NCBI GenBank assembly: GCA_947503005.1
Contig: CANNCA010000002.1
Span: 496,001 to 560,000 of the forward strand
Length of the DNA: 64,000 bases
Reading direction: 5' to 3'
DNA from: an uncultured Flavobacteriaceae bacterium
GTDB taxonomy: Bacteria > Bacteroidota > Bacteroidia > Flavobacteriales > Flavobacteriaceae
The stretch's first letter is position 1; each line of letters starts with the position of its first letter. This document shows, piece after piece, positions 1 to 9,845 of this stretch. Below the pieces are notes generated by a model that saw only the letters and a list, made by a program, of their open reading frames with translations, was not told the origin of the DNA and searched no databases. A program made the position numbers and the translations under genes.

Positions 1-1
1 A

Positions 2-286
2 AATCGAGATGATGCCTTTGGTATTACTTTAAGAGCGCATAGAGGAGGCGGTTTTACCAAAGACCGCTTGTACCTTAGCGGATTACGTAAAATATACAAG
101 CGATACCGGAAAGAGGAATCCATGGAACCTTTACTTTCTGGTAAAGTGTCTTTGGATTCTGAAATGGCCATTAAACGCTTGTCCAAAATGGGCTTGGTTA
201 GTAAAAATACCCACACCAATCTCGCCTATAGACAAAATAGGAACACCAACAAGACTTTAGATTTTATATTGAATAATCTGAAGTAA
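2..286 (+). CDS. C-terminal fragment of a DUF1704/QEGLA-motif (tyrosine/MATCAP-like carboxypeptidase) protein, truncated at window start
   Basis: Frame 2 is open from base 2 (NRDDAFGITLRAHRGGGFTKDRLYLSGLRKIY...); RGGGFTKDxxYLxGL resembles the C-terminus of the DUF1704 family. ORF track start at 68 is internal. Confidence 0.6.
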   Translation, partial: NRDDAFGITLRAHRGGGFTKDRLYLSGLRKIYKRYRKEESMEPLLSGKVSLDSEMAIKRLSKMGLVSKNTHTNLAYRQNRNTNKTLDFILNNLK

Positions 287-295
287 AGCAAAAGA

Positions 296-1099
296 ATGAA
301 AAAGGCAAGGCGTTTTTTCAAGGTTTTGCTCGTATTAATGGCGATAACTTTAGGTATGCTATATCTTTTTCAGGAAAAGTTAATTTTCTACAGCAGTAAA
401 CTTCCAAAAGATTTTCAATATACGTTTGAAACGGAATTCGAAGAGTTGTTTCTGACCGCAAAAGACGGAGCTGTGCTTAACGGGCTTCACTTTAAAGCCA
501 AAAACCCAAAAGGTGTCATTCTTTATAACCATGGAAATGCAGGAGAACTCGATTCTTGGGGGAAATGGGGCGAACTATTGGTGAATCGATATTCGTACGA
601 TGTAGTTATTTGGGATTATCGCGGGTATGGAAAAAGTAAAGGAAAACGAAGACAGCAGCTCATGCTTGATGATGGATTACTCTTTTATAACTATTGCAAT
701 GAATTGTTTTCCGAAGACTTGATTACCATTTACGGTCGTTCATTGGGAGGTTTTTTTGCTACCCATATTACAAAGAAGCACCAACCAAGGCAATTGGTTC
801 TAGAATCTACCCCAACTAGCATTTTGAAAGTAGCAAACGAGTCATACCCATATTTACCTTCAAATTGGTTGTTGAAATTCAGATTCCAAAATGATGGCAA
901 TATTTCACAAATAGTTGAGCCGACCTTTTTTATTCATGGCACAGAAGATGATTTAATTCCATTTGAACATGGCCGGCGGTTGTACGAACTTTCCAAGGCT
1001 AAATCTAAACAATTCTACCCTGTGGAAGGAGGCAATCACAATGACCTTTCCAATTTTGAGGATAAGTACTTTAAAGCTTTGGATGAAATCTTTAATTAA
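296..1099 (+). CDS. alpha/beta hydrolase (serine aminopeptidase/S33-like), N-terminal membrane anchor
   Basis: YNHGNAGELDSW oxyanion region, IYGRSLGGFFA nucleophile elbow, HGTEDDLIPFEHG and GGNHNDL Asp/His motifs. Confidence 0.85.
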   Translation: MKKARRFFKVLLVLMAITLGMLYLFQEKLIFYSSKLPKDFQYTFETEFEELFLTAKDGAVLNGLHFKAKNPKGVILYNHGNAGELDSWGKWGELLVNRYSYDVVIWDYRGYGKSKGKRRQQLMLDDGLLFYNYCNELFSEDLITIYGRSLGGFFATHITKKHQPRQLVLESTPTSILKVANESYPYLPSNWLLKFRFQNDGNISQIVEPTFFIHGTEDDLIPFEHGRRLYELSKAKSKQFYPVEGGNHNDLSNFEDKYFKALDEIFN

Positions 1100-1104
1100 A
1101 TCGA

Positions 1105-1512
1105 TCAATCCAAAAACTTCGCTTGTAATTCGGGCGTAGGAATCATACAAGTTTCTTTTTGACCAAACCACTTATAACGGTTGCGCGCTATCAAATCGTA
1201 TACGATATCTCGTAAACCACTGGGAATCAAATTCAATAGCTTCGAAATAACACGATACCCTTTAAGATGCTGGCCAATCTTCAAAGCAGCTTCCGATTTG
1301 GTATAATATGCCACTCCCGGTTCAATAAAAATTACGGAATCCATCTTATCCGTATCAATGTTTCGCTCTGAGATGAGTTGCTGTCCGATTTCACTTTGCA
1401 GAGAAGCATAGCGGAAGATATCTTTTTTATCCCTCTTGATGACAAACTGAACAAAGCCATTGCAGAGATTGCAAACGCCATCGAAAAGGATTATTTTTTT
1501 TGTGTTAGCCAT
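1105..1512 (-). CDS. thiol-disulfide oxidoreductase DCC family protein (DUF393)
   Basis: FDGVCNLCNGFVQFVIKRD - typical DxxCxxC start of DUF393. Confidence 0.88.
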   Translation of the reverse strand: MANTKKIILFDGVCNLCNGFVQFVIKRDKKDIFRYASLQSEIGQQLISERNIDTDKMDSVIFIEPGVAYYTKSEAALKIGQHLKGYRVISKLLNLIPSGLRDIVYDLIARNRYKWFGQKETCMIPTPELQAKFLD

Positions 1513-1644
1513 TCCTTTGTCAATCAGAATAAAACATCAGAGTGTATCTTTAATTTGGTATCATGCAAAGGTACTAATTGCAACTGAACGGGAACTCAAA
1601 TCACAGGATATTCAATAACATAACATGCATTGATTCTTCATATA

Positions 1645-1656
1645 ATCGTATACGAT
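1645..1656. promoter_or_regulatory. 12-bp perfect palindrome ATCGTATACGAT upstream of the DUF393 gene (possible operator)
   Basis: Seen directly; same 12-mer also at 1195-1206 and 9271-9282. Confidence 0.3.
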
Positions 1657-1693
1657 AAATCGTAAGAACCTGATTATCAAATTAAGTACAATT

Positions 1694-3871
1694 CTATTTC
1701 TTCCGTTCCACTAATTCCAGTTGATCAACACTTACATTCGTAGTAAACATCCCATAATTAACAACTGCCTTGCCTTTTTCAAGGGAATGGATACTACCAA
1801 CGGCCTTTCCATCTATCATCCGAACACGGTCCCCGATCTTAAAAACCGGCCTCGGTATGTTCTTTTCTTTTAGAACAGCTTTTTTCTTTTCGACTTTCTT
1901 TTTCTGACGAATGACCTTAACTTCTTTTTGTACTTCTTGAGCAACTTGTGCTTTTTTGCTTCTTTCGGCTTTATCTTCTTTCGCTGATTTCTTTTTTCGT
2001 TTGCTGTTCTCGGTTTCTACAATGCGAATCAATTCCGATACCATGGCCCGTTTCTTCTTATCTTGAAAATACTTGTTGGCCACCTTGTCTACCTTATTGC
2101 CCAAATGCACCATACGCTGGTCATGGTCGTACAGCTCTTGGTAATTTTCGAGTTTTGATTTGATTTTGGCGTTCAGCTTTTCCAAGCGTGCGGCCTCTTC
2201 TCTTGCTTTGGACTCCTCTTCTTGCATTCTAGAGCCGGTTTTAGCCATTTTGCTGCGTTCTTTTTGCAATTTGGCTATCGTGGCATCAAAACGTACTTTG
2301 CCGCGCTCTATCTTCTTCTTTGCTTTGTTGACGAGGGAGTAGGGGATACCATTCTTCTGCGCTACCTCAAAGGTGAAGGAACTCCCTGCTTGTCCCAAAA
2401 CTAATTGAAAGGTCGGATCCAAGGTTTTACCGTCAAAAAGCATGTTTGCGTTGGATATATGAGGAAGTTCATTGGCCAATAACTTTAAATTTGAATAGTG
2501 AGTCGTAATCACGCCGTAGGCACCGCGTTCATAAAAGACCTCCAAAAAAGTTTCCGCGAGGGCACCACCAAGTTCAGGGTCACTCCCCGTTCCAAATTCG
2601 TCGATTAAGAACAACGTATTCTCATTGCACTTGCGTAGAAACGATTTCATGTTCTTCAGTCGGTAGCTGTAAGTACTTAGATGGTTTTCGATGGATTGAT
2701 TATCGCCGATATCCGTCAGGATAGTATCGAACAAGCAAACTTTACTCCGCTCATGAACGGGAACCAGCAAACCACTTTGCAGCATTACCTGCAACAATCC
2801 GATAGTTTTAAGGGTAATACTTTTCCCCCCGGCATTGGGTCCAGATATAACGATTATCCTATTCTCAGGATGTAGCTCGATAGTCTGCGGAAAGGTTTTT
2901 TCGTTTTTAAGAGTATTGTTCAAGTACAGTAGGGGATGGTAAGCATCACGCAAAAACATACTCCTATCCTCACTAAATCTCGGAAGCAATGCGTTCATCT
3001 CAGAGGCATATTTCGCTTTGGCCGCGGTTATATCAATATGTGCTAAAAATTCCTGATATTCGGTAAGTTCAGGCGTAAAGGGTTTAATAAGTGCAGTAAG
3101 CCTGTTCAGAATACGCTGTATTTCTTCACGTTCATCAAATTCGAGATTGTTCAATTCGCGACTGTGACGCAAAGTGGCCTCGGGTTCTATATATACGATG
3201 CTTCCTGTTTTCGAAGAACCCATGACCGAGCCTTTTATTTTCTTCCTGTACATCGCCTTTACCGCCAATACACGGCGGTTATCGAAAACGGATTCCCGAA
3301 TATCATCCAAATAATCAGAACCGTGATAGGTATTCAACGCCGCACTAAAACTCTGGCTTATTTTCCCCTTGACTCCGTTAATTTGTCTACGAATACTTTG
3401 CAAAGTGTCTGAGGCATTATCCTTGATTTCGCCAAATCGGTCGATAACATCATCGATATGTTTCGGAATTTCTTTGTTCTCTTCGACTCCCTCTGAAGTT
3501 TCGAACAATAGTGGGTAATACTCCTTAAACTTTTTGAAGAATTTTTTGTGCGTGGTTATCGTTTTACAAATGGTACCGATTTTGCTGAAACCACTGATTT
3601 CTAATGTGGTGTTCTCTATCCGCAAAAGCTGTAATTCTGCATGAATAGGTTCAAAACCGTGATTGGGTATTCGGTTTTCATTGATGAATGACGATAGATA
3701 CTCAGAAGTTTGTCCCAGAATGTTCCTAATCTCGGATTCTTCTTCAAACGGAACTATTGCCAACGCCTTTTCCTTACCTATCACGGTGTTGCAACGAGCA
3801 GAAAGCTGTTGCAGAACCGTATGGAATTCTAAATCTTCAAGTGCTTTTTTAAGGGTTTTATCCATCGTCAT
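1694..3871 (-). CDS. mutS2: MutS2-family DNA mismatch/recombination ATPase, apparently lacking a C-terminal Smr domain
   Basis: Walker A SGPNAGGKSITLKTIGL, Walker B TLFLIDEFGTGSDPELGGALAE, long coiled coil, KOW-like C-terminus FKIGDRVRMIDGKAVGSIHSLEKGKAVVNYG. Confidence 0.92.
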   Translation of the reverse strand: MTMDKTLKKALEDLEFHTVLQQLSARCNTVIGKEKALAIVPFEEESEIRNILGQTSEYLSSFINENRIPNHGFEPIHAELQLLRIENTTLEISGFSKIGTICKTITTHKKFFKKFKEYYPLLFETSEGVEENKEIPKHIDDVIDRFGEIKDNASDTLQSIRRQINGVKGKISQSFSAALNTYHGSDYLDDIRESVFDNRRVLAVKAMYRKKIKGSVMGSSKTGSIVYIEPEATLRHSRELNNLEFDEREEIQRILNRLTALIKPFTPELTEYQEFLAHIDITAAKAKYASEMNALLPRFSEDRSMFLRDAYHPLLYLNNTLKNEKTFPQTIELHPENRIIVISGPNAGGKSITLKTIGLLQVMLQSGLLVPVHERSKVCLFDTILTDIGDNQSIENHLSTYSYRLKNMKSFLRKCNENTLFLIDEFGTGSDPELGGALAETFLEVFYERGAYGVITTHYSNLKLLANELPHISNANMLFDGKTLDPTFQLVLGQAGSSFTFEVAQKNGIPYSLVNKAKKKIERGKVRFDATIAKLQKERSKMAKTGSRMQEEESKAREEAARLEKLNAKIKSKLENYQELYDHDQRMVHLGNKVDKVANKYFQDKKKRAMVSELIRIVETENSKRKKKSAKEDKAERSKKAQVAQEVQKEVKVIRQKKKVEKKKAVLKEKNIPRPVFKIGDRVRMIDGKAVGSIHSLEKGKAVVNYGMFTTNVSVDQLELVERKK

Positions 3872-3947
3872 CTAAAAACGATGGCAAAGGTAGGCAATAC
3901 GGTAATATATCGAAATCTGAAACCGGATTGTCTAAAACGTTAGTGTA

Positions 3948-4379
3948 TCAATGATCTCTCGGATTAATCACAATCAAGTCTTCATCGTTAGAAATCGGTT
4001 TCTCAATGGGTTGAATAGCGTTCTTGATCCGGATATATTCTTGCCAACGGTACGATTCTAGCACATCGGCCATTTCGGAAGTTTCTCTACTAGAAAGCTT
4101 TTTCAAGAGTTCGTATTTGGCTTTTACGGATAGTGTTTCGTCTTCTTCAACGGCTTTCTTTTTCACCAAGAAACGCGCTACCGTATTTTGAAATTGTAGT
4201 GCCTGTTCGCTACCCATCACCAATCGGGGTTGGTATCTTGCCGTGATATCAATTGCTTCTGCCCGAATTTTCCGATCAATCTTAAGGGCGTACAATGTTT
4301 GTGAAAAGCTTAAAAAATTGTTGAAAACGGCGAAAACAACCAGTAATACCGTTTTCATCATTAGAGGTTTAGTCTTCAT
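3948..4379 (-). CDS. small secreted hypothetical protein
   Basis: ORF with signal-peptide-like start at 4379 (MKTKPLMMKTVLLVVFAVFNNFLSFSQ); no family recognised. Confidence 0.6.
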   Translation of the reverse strand: MKTKPLMMKTVLLVVFAVFNNFLSFSQTLYALKIDRKIRAEAIDITARYQPRLVMGSEQALQFQNTVARFLVKKKAVEEDETLSVKAKYELLKKLSSRETSEMADVLESYRWQEYIRIKNAIQPIEKPISNDEDLIVINPRDH

Positions 4380-4659
4380 GATAAATAAGATATTAAGATG
4401 TATACCAAAAATAAATATATCCTTTTTTTCTGTCAAGTGACTGAATATTAATAAAAGTTAAAACTGCAAGCATGGAGGTCGTTTCAAAGCTAAAAGGGTC
4501 TTGTTGAACTAACCGAGCTAAGCTGTTGGATTTTTTTGAAATTCTTGTGCACAGCTGCTTTTTTCCTTTTTGTTGTACAATAAAAAGGTGTTATGGCAGT
4601 TATATCTTAACCTTAATTTTTGGGTATAACCTACTGAAAACCATAAAATTAATTGTCCA

Positions 4660-5709
4660 ATGAAAAACCAGATCAAAACCTTAGGCTTACTTGCACTTAC
4701 AATACTTCTTACCTCATGTGGCGCAACAAACAGATTGACCATGGGGGTGACGGAACCCGCCATCGTACATTTGCCCGCTGATGTTAAACGAGTCGGAATC
4801 ATAAACAGAAGCTTGCCTTCCAAAGGAAACAATGCGCTTGACAAGATTGATAAAATTCTATCTGCTGAAGGTTTAAATCTAGATAAAAAAGGGGCCGAAG
4901 CAGCTATTTCTTCGCTTTCCTCCGAACTTTCAGTAATAAAGAATTTTGAGGAAATCAAGATAATAGAAGATGTAGAAGAGGTCAAGAAAGGATTGGCGGT
5001 ATTGCCCGCGACCTTATCATGGGATGTGGTTGAACGTATATGTGAAGAAAATGATGTAGATGTGATCTTCTCCTTGGAGTTCTACGATACCGACACAAAG
5101 GCCAACTACAAAGTTACTACGATGAAGTTACCGAATAGCTTGGGTATCGATGTTGATGTACCAGCCCATGAGGTTACTTTGGCCACAAACATAGTTAACG
5201 GATGGCGTCTTTATGACCCACATATCAAAGAGGTCGTAGACGAGCGTCTTTTTAACAAAAACATGACATTCAGGGGCAGTGGTATTAACCCAATGAAGGC
5301 AGTTGAGGCAGTAGCCGGTCGTAACGAAACGGTTCAAGAATACAGTAGAAATGTTGGTATTGCTTATGCCAAGCGTTTAATACCCCGAACAAGGCGTATT
5401 GCTAGAGACTATTTCGTTCGTGGTACCGATAATTTTAAAATCGCCCAAAGAAGAGCTCAAGCAGGAGACTGGGACGGTGCGGCCGAGCTTTGGAAAAGAG
5501 AATTGAACAATCCTGATGAAAAAATTGCAGGTAGAGCCCATTACAATATGGCAATAAGCAACGAAATCAATGGTGATTTAGACAAGGCTATTCAATTTGC
5601 TTCAAAGTCTTATACCGATTATAGAACTAACATTGCCCTAGACTATGTAAATATTTTAAAGTATAGGGTACGGCAGAATCAAGTACTTGACCAGCAACTG
5701 GCTCGTTAA
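4660..5709 (+). CDS. DUF6340 family lipoprotein (paralog 1)
   Basis: Lipobox LLTSCGATN; extended similarity to the next gene (NGWRIYDPY.EEVVDE; REY/DYFVRGTD; GRAHYNMA). Confidence 0.75.
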   Translation: MKNQIKTLGLLALTILLTSCGATNRLTMGVTEPAIVHLPADVKRVGIINRSLPSKGNNALDKIDKILSAEGLNLDKKGAEAAISSLSSELSVIKNFEEIKIIEDVEEVKKGLAVLPATLSWDVVERICEENDVDVIFSLEFYDTDTKANYKVTTMKLPNSLGIDVDVPAHEVTLATNIVNGWRLYDPHIKEVVDERLFNKNMTFRGSGINPMKAVEAVAGRNETVQEYSRNVGIAYAKRLIPRTRRIARDYFVRGTDNFKIAQRRAQAGDWDGAAELWKRELNNPDEKIAGRAHYNMAISNEINGDLDKAIQFASKSYTDYRTNIALDYVNILKYRVRQNQVLDQQLAR

Positions 5710-5743
5710 TCCTACTGTCTTGCCCCACTAAGTGATTTTGCAA

Positions 5744-6802
5744 ATGAAGTATTTATCAAAGTTTACTGTCATAGGTCTTTTAGTACTACTAGTAAGTTGC
5801 GGTTCAACTCAACAAGTGGTAATTAAATCTATGGAACCTGCAAAGGTAGATTTATCCGATAAGGTTGTCAGGATAGGTATTCTCAATAGCGGAGTTAATA
5901 CCAAAGAGGCTAATAAAAGCCAAGGTATTGAACGCTTGGTAGCTATAGAAGATCAATGGCTCAGCAAGAAAGGACAAGATGAAGCTTTGAAAACTCTAGT
6001 TCTTGAATTGCAAAAAGATAATCGTTTTGAAGTGGAGGTGTTGGATTCTTCGGCCAATTATATTACGGGGCTTAGTGAAAATCTTGGTGTTGTCTCTTGG
6101 AATAAGGTAAAATCCATCTGCGAGGAAAACCGGATAGATGCTCTTTTCCATTTAACACATTTTGATGCGGAAACAGCGGTCTCACTTAAAAAGACCAAGA
6201 TGGAACAACTCGATATGATGCGGGAGAAAACAAGGATATCCGCTCAAGAAATCACACTAGAGACCCTCATTCAGAACGGATGGAGAATTTACGACCCTTA
6301 CCTTGAAGAAGTTGTAGATGAGTTCACCTATAGTCAGCAGCTAATTTCAAAGGCAAAAGGCATTAACCCGGTGGCCGCATTACGAGCAATAGGAAGTAGA
6401 AGAGACAGTATGCTATCTAAAGGTAGGCAAACGGGAAATTTATTCGGTGAACGATTCAAACCTTATGAGCGCGAAATACCAAGAGAGTATTATGTCAAAG
6501 GAACGGATAAGTTAGTTCAAGCTGGTAAAATCATGGATACAGGCGATTTATCAATGGCAATAAAATTATGGGAAGAAGAAGTGGATAATCCAAAGGAGAA
6601 AATTAAAGGTAGAGCATGCCACAACCTTGCAGTTGGAATGGAACTCAATGGTGACTTGGTACAAGCTATAGAATGGGCTATCAAGGCGAACCAAAACTTC
6701 AATGATAAAAGCTCTTTAGGTTATTTAAAGGATTTAGAAAAGCGTAGGAGTCAAGAAACAATTGTAAAAGAACAACTGGCTCACTTGAGTTTCGAAGATT
6801 AA
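5744..6802 (+). CDS. DUF6340 family lipoprotein (paralog 2, tandem)
   Basis: Lipobox LLVSCGSTQ; same domain layout as 4660..5709. Confidence 0.75.
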   Translation: MKYLSKFTVIGLLVLLVSCGSTQQVVIKSMEPAKVDLSDKVVRIGILNSGVNTKEANKSQGIERLVAIEDQWLSKKGQDEALKTLVLELQKDNRFEVEVLDSSANYITGLSENLGVVSWNKVKSICEENRIDALFHLTHFDAETAVSLKKTKMEQLDMMREKTRISAQEITLETLIQNGWRIYDPYLEEVVDEFTYSQQLISKAKGINPVAALRAIGSRRDSMLSKGRQTGNLFGERFKPYEREIPREYYVKGTDKLVQAGKIMDTGDLSMAIKLWEEEVDNPKEKIKGRACHNLAVGMELNGDLVQAIEWAIKANQNFNDKSSLGYLKDLEKRRSQETIVKEQLAHLSFED

Positions 6803-6881
6803 GAAAGTTAGAATTTTTTTTTAGTTCCTTCAATAACTCCTACAATTCCTGTATTTTTGGATTTAAAGCTTTATTAAGTCG

Positions 6882-7547
6882 ATGAATGTTGAAATTCATT
6901 CCAGTTGGAAGGAAATACTATCCGATGAATTTCAGAAGCCATATTTTGAATCACTAACGTCATTCGTTAAGGAAGAGTATTCAAAAAATACATGTTATCC
7001 AAGGGGTGGCGAGATTTTCGCGGCATTCGATCATTGCCCATACGACCAGACCAAAGTGGTTATTATCGGACAAGATCCCTACCATGGACCGGGTCAGGCC
7101 AACGGTCTCTGCTTTTCAGTTAGAGAGGGAATTTCACACCCACCTTCATTAATCAATATTTTTAGGGAAATTGAAACTGATTTAGGAATACCTTATCCAG
7201 AAAGTGGTAACCTCGAAAGATGGGCCACTCAAGGTGTTCTCCTCCTCAATGCGACATTAACCGTTCGTGCCCAACAAGCGGGTAGCCACCAAAATAAAGG
7301 ATGGGAACAGTTCACAGATGCTGTAATCCGAAAGTTGTCAGAGCAAAAAAATGATTTAGTGTTTTTACTTTGGGGCGGTTTTGCAAAAAAAAAAGTTGGT
7401 CTAATTGATCATTCAAAACATCACATTTTGACAAGTGGGCATCCTTCTCCTTTAAGTGCAAATCGTGGTTACTGGTTCGGGAACAAGCATTTTAGTAAAA
7501 CTAATACTATTCTTAAAAGTATAATGGGCACTTCTATAGGTTGGTAG
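6882..7547 (+). CDS. ung: uracil-DNA glycosylase family 1
   Basis: GQDPYHGPGQANGLCFSV, LLLNATLTVRAQQAGSHQNKGWEQFTD, HPSPLSANRGYWFGNKHFS. Confidence 0.97.
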   Translation: MNVEIHSSWKEILSDEFQKPYFESLTSFVKEEYSKNTCYPRGGEIFAAFDHCPYDQTKVVIIGQDPYHGPGQANGLCFSVREGISHPPSLINIFREIETDLGIPYPESGNLERWATQGVLLLNATLTVRAQQAGSHQNKGWEQFTDAVIRKLSEQKNDLVFLLWGGFAKKKVGLIDHSKHHILTSGHPSPLSANRGYWFGNKHFSKTNTILKSIMGTSIGW

Positions 7548-7689
7548 GCATCTTCCAAATTATTGCCGAGAATTCTTGTTTTATAATTACCATTCATGCA
7601 TTATTCGATACCATTCATACATTAAATAGCTATATTCTTATATTAAAGAAAGAAATTTACTACTTTTAGTTCGGCCAAACTATAATAGC

Positions 7690-8127
7690 ATGAGTTCTCC
7701 CACTTTGAAGTCTATTTTGTTGATAGATGATGATGAAATCAGCAACCTATTTAATAAAATATTCATAAGCAAACTCGATTTAGAGGTTGAGGTTGATGTT
7801 GTGTTTAATGGGGCAGAAGCAATAGAGTTTCTTAAAAGCATGGTTGCCGATGGTGAAAATTTGATTTTAAAACCCTGCCTTCTTTTGTTGGATATTCGAA
7901 TGCCCGTCATGGACGGATGGGAATTTTTGGAAGCGTATGACAATTTGTTGGATGAGGAAACCAAGAATCAAATTGTAATCGTTATGCTTACTACCAGTGA
8001 AGATGAAGGTGATACGATAAGGGCTATGAAAAATCCATACATTAAGGAAATTATTAAAAAGCCGCTATCGGAGAACAAATTCGACAAACTCATCAAAAAG
8101 TTTTTTATTCAGGAGAAAACCCATTAA
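7690..8127 (+). CDS. stand-alone response regulator (CheY-like receiver)
   Basis: LLIDDDEISN, LLLLDIRMPVMDGWEF, TTSEDEGD, IIKKPL. Confidence 0.92.
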   Translation: MSSPTLKSILLIDDDEISNLFNKIFISKLDLEVEVDVVFNGAEAIEFLKSMVADGENLILKPCLLLLDIRMPVMDGWEFLEAYDNLLDEETKNQIVIVMLTTSEDEGDTIRAMKNPYIKEIIKKPLSENKFDKLIKKFFIQEKTH

Positions 8128-8132
8128 TATTT

Positions 8133-8978
8133 TCACCACAATAGTTTATCGTTGGCTACCTCAAAGTCAATAAGCTTTAGTTCAAGTAAAGTGCCTTTTA
8201 CTTTTTTTAAGGTTTCAATTTCCAGCTGTTTTTGGCTCCAATGGGTTTTAGAAAGCCATTCTTTAATATCCTCTATTTTTTGACCATAGCGATTCGCAAG
8301 AGTCCGGTCTATACTAGGTATACTCTTGAATTCGATGGTATACCCATTAATTATTTCTAAAATGTGTTTGACCAAATTTTCGTTTTCATCAATGAAATCT
8401 GTTCTTGCGGCAATTACAAAACAGGGCCATGGGGTGGGACAATCTCCCAACCTCCTGAAAGTTTTTTTGTCTACTAGAGGTTTTGTTGTGAAGTGCTCCC
8501 ACATAAAATAATCGGCGGTACCAAGAGAAAGTGCTTCAACCGCACCTTCCAAATTATTGATGACTTCAAATTGAAGTATTCGGGTATCCCAATCCTGTTT
8601 TTCGGCATTCACATAGGCCATAAGATGACTTCCACTACCAAATCGACTAATGGCCGCCTTTGTGTTTTCAAGTTCGGAAATTTGATTAAACTTGCTGTTG
8701 TAGCCAACATGAATTCCCCAAAGAAGGGGAGTAGCGATATATTCCTGAACAATTTTTACAGGATTGCCCTCTGTAATACTTTTTACAATGCCTTCTGTTA
8801 AAATAATCGCCAAATCTGCCTGATTTTCTTTCAACATTTGGCTCATTCTACCGGTACCTTCGGAAACATCGGACCATGAAAGATTAATTCCACGTTCTTC
8901 AAATGCTCCTTCTTCAATAGCCATGTGCCAAGGAAGGTTAAAATGTTCGGGCACTCCAATAATTTTGACATTCTTCAT
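8133..8978 (-). CDS. periplasmic-binding-protein-fold (NMT1/THI5-like) protein without signal peptide
   Basis: IIGVPEHFNLPWHMAIEEGAFEERGINLSW...; no N-terminal hydrophobic stretch; 4-nt overlap with the upstream phosphorylase gene. Confidence 0.7.
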   Translation of the reverse strand: MKNVKIIGVPEHFNLPWHMAIEEGAFEERGINLSWSDVSEGTGRMSQMLKENQADLAIILTEGIVKSITEGNPVKIVQEYIATPLLWGIHVGYNSKFNQISELENTKAAISRFGSGSHLMAYVNAEKQDWDTRILQFEVINNLEGAVEALSLGTADYFMWEHFTTKPLVDKKTFRRLGDCPTPWPCFVIAARTDFIDENENLVKHILEIINGYTIEFKSIPSIDRTLANRYGQKIEDIKEWLSKTHWSQKQLEIETLKKVKGTLLELKLIDFEVANDKLLW

Positions 8979-9844
8979 GCAGTGAGTTTGGTCAAGGTGT
9001 ATTTTATTAGTTCATCAATAGATTTTTCTGGATTTTTAGAAAATTCTCCCGTGACTCTATTCGCCAGAATACAGTTCATTGAAATCGCTTGATGACCCAT
9101 TAATTTTGATAACCCATAAATACCGGAAGTTTCCATCTCGAGATTGGTTATTTTGAGTTTACCATAACGGAATGAGGCAATTTTGGAAATGAGGTTCTTT
9201 TCGTTGATTGCAGTTCTTAACTTTCTGCCTTGGGGCCCGTAAAAACCCGTATTTGTTGCCGTAAACCCAAATCGTATACGATTTGAAGTTAATTTTGAAG
9301 CTAGTGGCTCGTCACATTTTATAACGTAGGGAAATGATTTTAGGTCAGACCAATTGGAATGCGCAATAAACTTCTCGGCAATATCGTCATGCTGAATATG
9401 CTTATTCTCATAGAAGTGCAAAAGTGAATCAAAACCTATTGCATATTCACTCAACAAAAAAGAATCTACAGAAATTTCAGCTTGTATGGCTCCAGAAGTT
9501 CCGATTCGTATAAATTGAAGTTGTGTGATTTCTTTCTTTATCATTCTGGTTTCGAAGTCGATATTCACCAAAGCATCTAGTTCATTGAAGACGATATCTA
9601 TGTTATCGGTACCGATACCGGTCGAGATGACCGTAATGCGTTTACCGCTTAGAATTCCCGTATGCGTTAGAAATTCCCTTTTTCCTTTTTTTACTTCAAT
9701 GGAATCAAAGTATTGGGAGACATCTGTTACACGATCTGGGTCTCCAACTGTGATAATGGTAGTAGCAATGTCTTCTGGAAGTAAGTTTAAATGATAAATG
9801 CTGTTATCTGCATTTAAGATTAGCTCGGACGGCCCTAATTGCAT
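8975..9844 (-). CDS. nucleoside phosphorylase (uridine phosphorylase-like)
   Basis: TIITVGDPDRVTDVS, ISTGIGTDNIDIVFNEL, RIGTSGAIQ, TNLEMETSGIYGLSKLMGH. Confidence 0.88.
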   Translation of the reverse strand: MQLGPSELILNADNSIYHLNLLPEDIATTIITVGDPDRVTDVSQYFDSIEVKKGKREFLTHTGILSGKRITVISTGIGTDNIDIVFNELDALVNIDFETRMIKKEITQLQFIRIGTSGAIQAEISVDSFLLSEYAIGFDSLLHFYENKHIQHDDIAEKFIAHSNWSDLKSFPYVIKCDEPLASKLTSNRIRFGFTATNTGFYGPQGRKLRTAINEKNLISKIASFRYGKLKITNLEMETSGIYGLSKLMGHQAISMNCILANRVTGEFSKNPEKSIDELIKYTLTKLTA

Positions 9845-9845
9845 G

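Noticed and set aside
4518-4985. 155-aa minus-strand ORF overlapping the start of DUF6340 paralog 1
   Set aside because: Low-complexity Ser/Ile-rich translation antisense to a well-supported lipoprotein gene.
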